The notes: generated by a model from the sequence alone, not told the origin. A DNA stretch of 5,530 nucleotides from an uncultured Oscillospiraceae bacterium (GCA_944385595.1 CALWXY010000056.1:1-5530), one strand, 5' to 3'. Shown: positions 1 to 5,325, counted from the first letter of the stretch. Numbers and translations are program-made.

Positions 1-1
1 C

Positions 2-1723
2 ACTCAGCTGAAAGCGGCCGCGCAGGATGTCTTCCGCGCCCTGGATGACTACTCCGGCGAGCTGGACGACTACCTCTATGTCTGGGAGACCTATCAGCAG
101 GACTGGCTAGGCGACGTCGAGTTCGAGATACGCACGCCAGAAGGCGAGCTGGTGCTCGAGAGCATGGGTTCGTTCCCGCTCGAGCAGGCCGGGCACATAC
201 ACACTATGACGGGCGAGAACTATGTCGTGAAAACCTATGTGGCGAAGGATCTGCCGTTTTCCATAGGCTGGGTCAATCTCGACAAGGCGATGTTCGACTT
301 CGTCAAGTTTTTCGGCGAGTGGCTGATGCTGTACTCGGCGCTCGCGCTTATAGGCGCGGCGTGCTGCTTTGTTTTCCTGCTGCGCGCGAGCGGCCACAGG
401 CGCGATGTCGAGGGCGTGGTGCTGAACTCGCAGGACAAGGTTCCGCTGGACGTGTATCTGATCTGTGCCGGAATGCTGATTGCGGTGCTGGTGGCCATAG
501 CCGACGAGATACTGGCGTCCATGCCGCTGTATATGATAATGCCGCTGTTCCCCATCGTATTCGCCGGGGGATATGTGGTGGTATTTGCCACGCTTATGAC
601 TATTGTAAACAGACTGAAATACGGAAAATTCTGGGAGAACACCCTGATATGGGTCTGGGGCGGAAAGGCTCTGCGCCTGTGCCTCGGATTGGCCAAAAAG
701 TTGCTGAGAGGGCTGACTGCAATTGTGAGAGCTGTGCCTATGCTCTGGAAAGGAATTGCAGTGATAGCGGCGGCTGTGCTTATTGAATTTATCATATTTC
801 TTTTGGGCGTTGATGGCTCTGAGAGTGAAGCGCTGCTGCTGTTTATAATCTTTCACGCCGTGGTGATAGCGGCGGCTCTGAAGCTGCTTATGGATATGCT
901 TAAGCTGCAAAAGGAGGCGCAGGCGCTCGCCTCGGGCGAGCTGGACAAAAAGGTCGACACCTCGCGCATGCTCGGCGAGCTGAAAAAACACGGCGAGAAC
1001 CTCAACAGCATAGGCGAGGGCGCCGCGATAGCCGCCGACAGGCAGCTGCGCAGCGAGCGGCTCAAGGCCGAGCTGATTACCAACGTGTCGCACGACATCA
1101 AGACCCCGCTGACCAGCATAGTCAACTACGTCGACCTGCTCAAAAAGGAGAAGCTCGAGGGCAAGGCGGCGGAGTATGTCGAGGTGCTTGACCGGCAGTC
1201 TGCGCGGCTTAAAAAGCTCACCGTCGACCTCGTGGATGCGAGCAAGGCCTCGACGGGCAACATGCCGGTGGACATGCAGCGCACGAATGTGTGCGAGGTG
1301 GTGCGCCAGGCGGCGGGCGAGTACGTCGAGCGGCTCGACAAAGAGAAGCTGGAGCTCGTGGTCAACACCCCGCAGCCAACGCTTATGATCATGGCCGACG
1401 GACGCCTGCTCTGGCGCGTCATCGACAATCTGCTGAGCAACGTCTGCAAATACTCGCTGCCCGGCACGAGAGTTTATATAGACGTGCTGTCAGCCGGGGG
1501 CGAGACCAGCGTCGCCGTGAAGAATATCTCGCGCGAGATGCTGAACATAGACCCCGACGAGCTGACCGAGCGCTTTGTGCGCGGTGACCGCAGCCGCAAT
1601 ACCGAGGGCAGCGGACTGGGGCTGAACATAGCCCGCAGCCTCACGGAGCTGCAGAACGGAAAATTCATAATCAGCGTCGACGGCGACCTGTTCAAAGCGG
1701 AGCTGAGATTCCCGGCGCTGTGA
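2..1723 (+). CDS. Sensor histidine kinase, multi-TM, 5' end cut off by the window
   Basis: This is the 3' part (573 codons plus TGA) of a membrane histidine kinase, which would autophosphorylate on His and pass phosphate to a response regulator. The frame is open to the left edge, and the internal GTG at 152 has no convincing ribosome binding site, so the true start lies outside. Residues are counted from the codon at base 2. An extracytoplasmic sensor stretch covers about 1-100. Five hydrophobic segments follow at roughly 107-127, 150-170, 178-202, 245-269 and 276-297, then a HAMP-like linker at about 300-355. The H-box NVSHDIKTPL has its phospho-acceptor at H364 (bases 1091-1093). The N-box is IDNLLSN (1421-1441) and the G2 box is GSGLGL (1607-1624). 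The usual DxGxG G1 box is missing and reads KNISREMLNI, a variant I recall from clostridial kinases. The next gene starts 18 nt downstream. The partner regulator is probably upstream. The family call is secure, the signal unknown. Confidence 0.95.
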   Translation, partial: TQLKAAAQDVFRALDDYSGELDDYLYVWETYQQDWLGDVEFEIRTPEGELVLESMGSFPLEQAGHIHTMTGENYVVKTYVAKDLPFSIGWVNLDKAMFDFVKFFGEWLMLYSALALIGAACCFVFLLRASGHRRDVEGVVLNSQDKVPLDVYLICAGMLIAVLVAIADEILASMPLYMIMPLFPIVFAGGYVVVFATLMTIVNRLKYGKFWENTLIWVWGGKALRLCLGLAKKLLRGLTAIVRAVPMLWKGIAVIAAAVLIEFIIFLLGVDGSESEALLLFIIFHAVVIAAALKLLMDMLKLQKEAQALASGELDKKVDTSRMLGELKKHGENLNSIGEGAAIAADRQLRSERLKAELITNVSHDIKTPLTSIVNYVDLLKKEKLEGKAAEYVEVLDRQSARLKKLTVDLVDASKASTGNMPVDMQRTNVCEVVRQAAGEYVERLDKEKLELVVNTPQPTLMIMADGRLLWRVIDNLLSNVCKYSLPGTRVYIDVLSAGGETSVAVKNISREMLNIDPDELTERFVRGDRSRNTEGSGLGLNIARSLTELQNGKFIISVDGDLFKAELRFPAL

Positions 1724-1730
1724 GATAAAA

Positions 1731-1735
1731 AGGAG
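1731..1735 (+). promoter_or_regulatory. Ribosome binding site that fixes the start at 1742
   Basis: AGGAG ends 6 nt before the ATG at 1742. Another ATG at 1738 is out of frame with the gene and only 2 nt from the Shine-Dalgarno sequence, so 1742 is the start. Confidence 0.8.
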
Positions 1736-1741
1736 CGATGC

Positions 1742-2494
1742 ATGGAATATGTATTCAACATAGCCCCGGCCGACCCGGAGCGGCTGTGGCCGCAGGTGAG
1801 CCGGACGCTCGAGAAGCGCACTGAGCTGCTCTCGCGCAGAACCTATCCCCGGCTCTGGCTGCTGAACGACAGAATCTGCGGCGAGGCCGATTATTCCGAT
1901 GCCGGCAGACGCCGCCGCAGGCGCTTCCGCGGGTGTCTGGGCTTGGCGCAGTATCTGCTCGGACTGCTGTTCATGGTGCCGTGCGCCATGGAGCCGGAGG
2001 CGCTGGCCGTGCCGCTCGGCGCGGCGACGGTGCTGTTCGGCCTCGGCATGGGCACGCTGTGGCGTGCATACAGAAAGCTGCTGTGGATGCTCGGCCTGCC
2101 GCTCGGCGCGCTGCTGCTTTTCGGCGGACTTATGAGCGCGCAGCTGCGGCCGGTGCTGTGGATAGCAGCGCTGCTGCTCGCCGCCGCTGCCGCGGCGCTG
2201 TTCTCCGGGCGCGAAGGCAGGGTGCGCCGCTTCGACGCCGCCGCGATGAAGCTCCTGCGCGACCGCGAGGGCGCAATCGGCACGCTGCACTTCTCGGAGA
2301 CCGGCGTTTTGATACTCGACAAGCTCCCCGAGGTGCCATACGAGAAAATCGAGTACGTCATAGCGGCGGAGGACGTCTACCAGCTCACCTACGGCGGCAG
2401 GGTCACCATACTGCAAAAGAGCGAGCTGGGCGGCGAGGAGCTGCCGGAGTTCGAGCGATTTATTGCAGAAAAAGCCGATTTTATCCGAATATGA
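1742..2494 (+). CDS. Membrane protein with four TM helices and a YcxB-like C-terminal domain
   Basis: The 250-residue product has a soluble N-terminus of about 55 residues, a run of six arginines (56-61), four hydrophobic segments at roughly 64-80, 86-106, 113-131 and 138-154, and a cytoplasmic C-terminal domain. The arginine run should hold the N-terminus in the cytoplasm. The C-terminal part (about 180-245) resembles the YcxB-like/bacterial PH-like domain: a strand-rich stretch with the pattern FSETGVLIL, then PYEKIEYV, then a Tyr- and Thr-containing strand, then a Lys residue and an acidic helix. This domain call comes from pattern memory only. The family's function is not known to me. The gene lies 18 nt after the histidine kinase on the same strand and is followed directly by a terminator, so the two are almost certainly co-transcribed. 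It may act as an accessory membrane partner of the kinase, which is inference. The reading frame itself is secure. Confidence 0.85.
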   Translation: MEYVFNIAPADPERLWPQVSRTLEKRTELLSRRTYPRLWLLNDRICGEADYSDAGRRRRRRFRGCLGLAQYLLGLLFMVPCAMEPEALAVPLGAATVLFGLGMGTLWRAYRKLLWMLGLPLGALLLFGGLMSAQLRPVLWIAALLLAAAAAALFSGREGRVRRFDAAAMKLLRDREGAIGTLHFSETGVLILDKLPEVPYEKIEYVIAAEDVYQLTYGGRVTILQKSELGGEELPEFERFIAEKADFIRI

Positions 2495-2498
2495 AAAA

Positions 2499-2530
2499 CG
2501 CCGGAGCATTTGCTCCGGCGCTTTTTCTGT
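2499..2530. terminator. Bidirectional intrinsic terminator between convergent genes
   Basis: A perfect 10-bp inverted repeat (CGCCGGAGCA, then TT, then its complement) spans 2499-2520. It is followed on the + strand by CTTTTTC and flanked on the other side by GAAAAA (2493-2498), which reads as a T-tract on the - strand. It lies in the 38-nt gap between the gene ending at 2494 (+) and the one ending at 2533 (-), so it can stop transcription from both sides. Confidence 0.93.
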
Positions 2531-2532
2531 TA

Positions 2533-2934
2533 TCAGTGGTGGCAGTGGCCGCCGCAGCCGTGGTCGTGGTGGCCGCCGCAGTCGTGATGTCCCTCGCCGT
2601 GGTGGTGGTCACAGTGGGCGTCGGGGTCGAAGCTCAGACGCCCCTCGACGAGCGCCTGCACAGCGGCGTCCGCACTGCCGCTGACTCCGCCGTAGACCTC
2701 TATGCCCGCCTCGGCCAGCGCCTGGCGCGCGCCGCCGCCTATGCCGCCGCAGACGAGCGCCATGACGCCCAGCTCGCGGAGCATACCCGCGAGGGCGCCG
2801 TGTCCGGTGCCGTTGGTGCCTATCACCTCGGACGACACGATTTTATCTGCCTCGACCTCGTAGAGCTTGAACTGCTCGGTGTGGCCGAAGTGCTGAAAGA
2901 TCTGACCGTTCTCATATGTTGCTGCGATTTTCAT
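2533..2934 (-). CDS. NifX/NifB-family (dinitrogenase Fe-Mo cofactor biosynthesis-like) protein with His/Cys-rich tail
   Basis: The 133-residue protein begins with the hallmark of the NifX/NifB C-terminal fold: MKIA, then QIFQHFGHTEQF, followed by a VCGGIGGGAR turn (about 61-70) and an AGIEVYGG strand (76-83). Family members bind Fe-S or Fe-Mo cluster precursors. Stand-alone versions are common in anaerobes that do not fix nitrogen, where their role is unclear. No nif gene is visible here, so I would not call it a nitrogenase gene. The core ends near residue 105, and residues 107-133 hold 12 His and 4 Cys, a likely metal-binding or metal-storage tail. The tail contains an 8-residue tandem repeat beginning CGGH. 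The start codon overlaps the stop of the UPF0251 gene (ATGA at 2931-2934), and a GGAGGT site 8 nt upstream supports it. The product is cytoplasmic, with no signal peptide. The family is confident; the substrate metal is unknown. Confidence 0.92.
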   Translation of the reverse strand: MKIAATYENGQIFQHFGHTEQFKLYEVEADKIVSSEVIGTNGTGHGALAGMLRELGVMALVCGGIGGGARQALAEAGIEVYGGVSGSADAAVQALVEGRLSFDPDAHCDHHHGEGHHDCGGHHDHGCGGHCHH

Positions 2935-3305
2935 TCCAGATTACCTCCGTGATTTTGATTTCCGTGCCTGCGGCAGCGCTCGCCGCAGCGGTGGGGGCAG
3001 AGCTGATTTTCGCTCCCGCCGCAGATGAAGTAGTCGCCGCCGGATATCACCAGCTCGCCGGAGCCGGTGAGCGCCTCGGCCAGCTTGCGCCGCGCCGAGT
3101 CGTATATGGCCTGGACGGTGCTGCGGGCTATGCCCATGCTCTCCGCGCACTGCTCCTGGGTGAGCGCGCAGAGGTCGATGAGCCGTATGCTCTCGTATTC
3201 GTCCAGCGTCATCAGCACGGTGGCGCGCGCCTTGCCGTCGAGCGGGCCGAAGCGCGCCGTCACCGGCATGGCGCATATCCTGCGCCTCTTGCATGGCCTC
3301 GCCAT
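2931..3305 (-). CDS. UPF0251/DUF134 family predicted DNA-binding protein
   Basis: The 124-residue protein matches UPF0251 (DUF134). It has a basic N-terminus with RPCKRRRIC, then FGPL, a segment with TLDEYESIRLIDL (33-45), and a sigma-70-region-4-like helix-turn-helix at about 49-75 (TQEQCAESMGIARSTVQAIY). A Cys/His-rich C-terminus follows: C95, C103, H105, C107, C111, H114 and H119, which could bind a metal or Fe-S cluster. The family is predicted to bind DNA and often sits beside NifX-like genes. Its regulatory targets are, as far as I know, not established. The ATG at 3303-3305 follows AAGGAGG by 6 nt. The gene is first in a two-gene operon and overlaps the NifX-like gene by 4 nt. Two copies of a CATATGCCGG site flank its transcription start, so autoregulation is a natural guess. 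The family call is firm and the function inferred. Confidence 0.92.
   Translation of the reverse strand: MARPCKRRRICAMPVTARFGPLDGKARATVLMTLDEYESIRLIDLCALTQEQCAESMGIARSTVQAIYDSARRKLAEALTGSGELVISGGDYFICGGSENQLCPHRCGERCRRHGNQNHGGNLE
2943..2948 (-). promoter_or_regulatory. Ribosome binding site of the NifX-like gene, inside the UPF0251 gene
   Basis: On the - strand GGAGGT lies 8 nt before the ATG at 2934, within the last codons of the UPF0251 gene. The NifX-like gene therefore has its own strong initiation site despite the overlapping stop and start codons. Confidence 0.8.
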
Positions 3306-3311
3306 ACAGCG

Positions 3312-3318
3312 CCTCCTT
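3312..3318 (-). promoter_or_regulatory. Ribosome binding site of the UPF0251 gene
   Basis: AAGGAGG on the - strand, 6 nt before the ATG at 3305. It fixes this start rather than the out-of-frame ATG at 3327, which lies inside the palindrome. The downstream 15-bp repeat (3318-3332) abuts this site, so a protein bound there could also affect early transcription. Confidence 0.8.
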
Positions 3319-3332
3319 TTCCGGCATATGCC
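3318..3332 (-). repeat. Putative operator copy 2 (palindrome CGGCATATGCCG)
   Basis: On the - strand this reads GGCATATGCCGGAAA. Its core is a perfect 12-bp palindrome at 3322-3333. It matches the 15-mer at 3357-3371 at 13 of 15 positions and lies exactly 39 bp from it, downstream of the predicted transcription start. In RNA it could form a 4-bp hairpin just before the Shine-Dalgarno sequence. Confidence 0.55.
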
Positions 3333-3345
3333 GTTTACTGCCTCA

Positions 3346-3373
3346 ACTATAGCACATTACCGGCATATGTCAA
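3346..3373 (-). promoter_or_regulatory. Sigma-70-type promoter of the UPF0251/NifX-like operon
   Basis: On the - strand a perfect -35 box TTGACA (3368-3373) is followed after 16 nt by TATAGT (3346-3351). The three bases just before it are TGC, giving an extended -10. Transcription should start near 3339, leaving a leader of roughly 34 nt with the Shine-Dalgarno site properly placed. Confidence 0.85.
3357..3371 (-). repeat. Putative operator copy 1, overlapping the -35 box and spacer
   Basis: On the - strand this reads GACATATGCCGGTAA. It shares CATATGCCGG with the copy at 3318-3332 in the same orientation. It overlaps the last four bases of the -35 box and 11 bases of the spacer, where a bound protein would block RNA polymerase. 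Confidence 0.55.
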
Positions 3374-3384
3374 TAACATTTCGC

Positions 3385-3414
3385 AAAAAACCGCCCCGCG
3401 AGGGGCGGTTTTTT
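3385..3414 (-). terminator. Intrinsic terminator of the nucleotidyltransferase operon
   Basis: Read on the - strand, the TGA stop (complement of 3414-3416) runs straight into AAAAA. A perfect 7-bp GC stem (CCGCCCC and GGGGCGG around TCGC) follows, then six T. The flanking A and T tracts can extend the stem. It separates this operon from the UPF0251 promoter, whose -35 box begins only 11 nt further on. Confidence 0.93.
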
Positions 3415-4151
3415 CAGCGCTTGGAGAGTATGTCCTCGACGGTTTTGAGCTGGTCGGGGGTGTTGACGCCTATGATTTCCAGCCCGAGGTCGCGGCGGCA
3501 GACGCCCACCCTGAGGCCCTGCGCCTGCATGAGGGCGGGGGCATCGGTGAGATAATACTCGCCCTGGGCGTTGTCGCTGCGGAGCTGCCCCAGCACGGAG
3601 CGGAGGGCTTTGAAGTCGAAGACATAGACGCCGGCGTTCAGCTCGGTGATGCGCTTTTGTTCCTCGGTGGCCTCCTTTTCCTCGACGACGCCGACGAAAT
3701 TCCCCTCCGCGTCGCGAAGGATGCGGCCGTAGGGGAGGTAGACATCGGCGCTGCCGCTGAGCATGGTGCAGGCGTTGCAGGACTCGAAGTGCTCGCGGCA
3801 GAGCTGCTCATAGGTGTCGCGGCTGATCAGGGGCATGTCGCCGCAGCAGACGAGAAGGCTGCCGTCGAAGCCGTCGAGCACGTCGCAGGCGCACATGACG
3901 GCGTGGCCGGTGCCGAGCTGCTCGCGCTGGTGGGCGAAGGCGTACTGCGGAAAGGCCTCCATGACCTTTTCCTCCTGATATCCGACGACGAGGACGCAGT
4001 CAGATGGCTCAATGAAACCTAGCGCGTCGAGCACGTATGCGAGCAGGGGTCTGCCGAGCGCCGTGCGCATGACCTTGGGGAGGGTGATGCCCTCGGTGTG
4101 CATGCGTGTGCCTTTGCCGGCCGCGAGGACGGCCGCCTTGATATTCTGCAT
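3414..4151 (-). CDS. GlmU-type nucleotidyltransferase domain protein, without the acetyltransferase half
   Basis: The 245-residue protein matches the N-terminal uridyltransferase domain of GlmU, which makes UDP-GlcNAc from UTP and GlcNAc-1-phosphate. Visible motifs are LAAGKGTRM (9-17), LPKV (24-27), QLGTGHAV (78-85), GDMPLIS (104-110) with the metal-ligand Asp at D105, YGRI (141-144), VEEKEA (156-161), LNAGVYVF (171-178), GEYYLTD (197-203) and GVNTPDQL (228-235) with N230 in the place of the second metal ligand. The catalytic set looks intact. GlmU is normally about 450-460 residues. Here the protein stops cleanly after the first domain and runs into a terminator, so the left-handed beta-helix acetyltransferase is absent by design rather than by frameshift. 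Three extra residues lie between RM and LPK. The gene begins 24 nt after the deacetylase-like gene and shares its operon. The substrate could be another sugar or alcohol phosphate, so I give no symbol. Confidence 0.88.
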   Translation of the reverse strand: MQNIKAAVLAAGKGTRMHTEGITLPKVMRTALGRPLLAYVLDALGFIEPSDCVLVVGYQEEKVMEAFPQYAFAHQREQLGTGHAVMCACDVLDGFDGSLLVCCGDMPLISRDTYEQLCREHFESCNACTMLSGSADVYLPYGRILRDAEGNFVGVVEEKEATEEQKRITELNAGVYVFDFKALRSVLGQLRSDNAQGEYYLTDAPALMQAQGLRVGVCRRDLGLEIIGVNTPDQLKTVEDILSKR

Positions 4152-4158
4152 GGTGATG

Positions 4159-4164
4159 ACCTCC
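4159..4164 (-). promoter_or_regulatory. Ribosome binding site of the nucleotidyltransferase gene
   Basis: GGAGGT on the - strand lies 7 nt before the ATG at 4151, in the 24-nt gap after the upstream stop codon. It supports this start and independent translation within the operon. Confidence 0.8.
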
Positions 4165-4175
4165 GTGTGTACGCC

Positions 4176-5267
4176 TCACGCCTCGCGCTCGAGGGTGACG
4201 GCGTACTGATTGTTTTTGAGATAGTTGAGTATGGAGCCGAGCACCCGCTCGGTGCTCTGGGAGCAGTCGAAGCGGACGGAGACGCTGTCGCCAGCGGCCT
4301 CGATGCGCGAGACTATGGCCGAGTAGCTGAGACCCAGCCCGGTGCGGTCGGCGGCGTCGATGGAGAAGTCGCCGAAATATAGTCCGTAATTCGAGGCGAA
4401 GGTGCGGCAGCTGCCGAAGGTTTCGCCTGAGGACGAGACCATGACGCTGCGAATCTGCGCGGCGTCGAACAGCAGCTCATTGGCGGCGTAGTAGTCGTAG
4501 TCGCAGGCGGAGCCGCAGTAGATGCCGACGCCGTGCCCGCTGCCCGCAATGCGGCGGACAGTGTCGGGGTTCGCGGCAATCTCCTCCGGCGTGAGGTAGA
4601 ACACGGCGTTGACGGCGTACTGGGCGAGCGTGTTCAGTATGGCGTCGCCGGGGATGCCCTCGAAGCTGAGCTGGACGACGGTGCCGGCGTGGCTGTCGTC
4701 CGGCTGGGGAGTGGGGGAGGGGCTGGCCTCCGGCGAGGGGCTGGGCGAGGACGGGGTGAGGGAGTTTATATAGCTCTCGTAGCGGGTCTGCATTTTGGGC
4801 GTGGCGGCGTAGAGGAAGTCGGTGTCGGAGAGGTAGCTGCCGCTGTCGGTGATGCGGAGTATGTCGCCGTAGCCTATGCCGTTGATGTACGACCAGCTGA
4901 GACCGAAGAAGCTGCACACGAACTGCACCGAGACGAACACGCGGCCGTTCTGGGTGATGGTGGAGGTGGTGTAGTAGTTGTCGTTGCCGTCGTAGGTCTG
5001 GCCGGTGCTGAGGTTGAAATAGAGCTGCCTGTCTGAGCGGTAGAGCGAGACTGTGTTGCTGTCGGGGAAGTAGGCGGAGTAAATCTTGAGGTTGCCGAAT
5101 ACGGTGTACGGCACGAAGGCCGAGCCGTAGAAGTAGGGGGTGACGCTGAGGTCTAGCAGGGTCTCGTTTATGGCGATGAAGCAGACATTGCTGCCCGCGG
5201 CGGAGCCGGTGAATGACATTGCCACAATGAGGGCGGCAATGAGTATGATGGTGAGGACACGGCGCAT
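4176..5267 (-). CDS. Secreted protein: copper-amine-oxidase-like N domain, Pro/Ser linker, degenerate polysaccharide deacetylase domain
   Basis: The 363-residue product starts with a signal peptide (MRRVL, a hydrophobic core to about residue 19, likely cleavage near GSAAG at 21-25). Residues 28-142 resemble the copper amine oxidase N-terminal-like domain of clostridial surface proteins: a beta-rich stretch with AFVPYTVF and GRVFVSVQFVCSFFGLSWSY. A Pro/Ser/Thr-rich linker follows at about 171-190. Residues 196-361 follow the NodB polysaccharide deacetylase pattern: a VVQLSF strand, AVFYLTPEEIAANPDTVRRI and SGHGVG. The catalytic motifs are gone: TFDDGP reads SFEGIP (201-206), the HTxxH metal site reads Y250-C-G-S-A254, and the late LLHDS motif reads VRFDC (F333). 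A secreted binding or scaffold role seems likelier than catalysis. The ATG at 5267 is preceded by a modest AAGGCGG-like site; an upstream ATG meets a stop within six codons. The gene is first in an operon with the nucleotidyltransferase. Confidence 0.85.
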   Translation of the reverse strand: MRRVLTIILIAALIVAMSFTGSAAGSNVCFIAINETLLDLSVTPYFYGSAFVPYTVFGNLKIYSAYFPDSNTVSLYRSDRQLYFNLSTGQTYDGNDNYYTTSTITQNGRVFVSVQFVCSFFGLSWSYINGIGYGDILRITDSGSYLSDTDFLYAATPKMQTRYESYINSLTPSSPSPSPEASPSPTPQPDDSHAGTVVQLSFEGIPGDAILNTLAQYAVNAVFYLTPEEIAANPDTVRRIAGSGHGVGIYCGSACDYDYYAANELLFDAAQIRSVMVSSSGETFGSCRTFASNYGLYFGDFSIDAADRTGLGLSYSAIVSRIEAAGDSVSVRFDCSQSTERVLGSILNYLKNNQYAVTLEREA

Positions 5268-5296
5268 TCAGCCACCGCCTTTCATTATGATAATTC

Positions 5297-5325
5297 AGTT
5301 TAACACAGTCGGCCCCGACTTACAA
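5297..5325 (-). promoter_or_regulatory. Weak candidate promoter with internal palindrome, upstream of the deacetylase-like gene
   Basis: On the - strand TTGTAA (5320-5325) and TAAACT (5297-5302) are 17 nt apart, each matching consensus at four of six positions. The spacer holds the palindrome AGTCGG-CC-CCGACT (5307-5320), a possible operator. I see no better promoter for this operon in the 145-nt divergent gap. Confidence 0.3.

Noticed and set aside
152..154. GTG at 152 as the start of the histidine kinase
   Set aside because: The frame stays open to the window edge with matching composition and a sensor-like sequence, and there is no convincing Shine-Dalgarno site before the GTG.
107..1093. 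A 328-codon antisense frame within the kinase gene
   Set aside because: It has no ribosome binding site or domain, and the sense frame is a clear histidine kinase.
2536..2620. CRISPR-like or non-coding repeat in the GTGG-rich stretch
   Set aside because: The repeats are in phase with the NifX-like frame and encode the His/Cys tail. There are no spacers.
2533..2934. Evidence of nitrogen fixation
   Set aside because: NifX/NifB-fold proteins are common in organisms that do not fix nitrogen, and no nif structural or assembly gene is in the window.
1933..2952. A 339-codon open frame on the + strand
   Set aside because: It overlaps the YcxB-like gene in another frame, crosses a terminator and runs antisense to the NifX-like gene. 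The product is low-complexity Arg/Ala.
2916..4022. A 368-codon open frame on the + strand
   Set aside because: It runs antisense across three well-supported - strand genes, the terminator and the promoter region, and its Ala/Val/Gly-rich product has no recognisable domain. It is a by-product of high GC.
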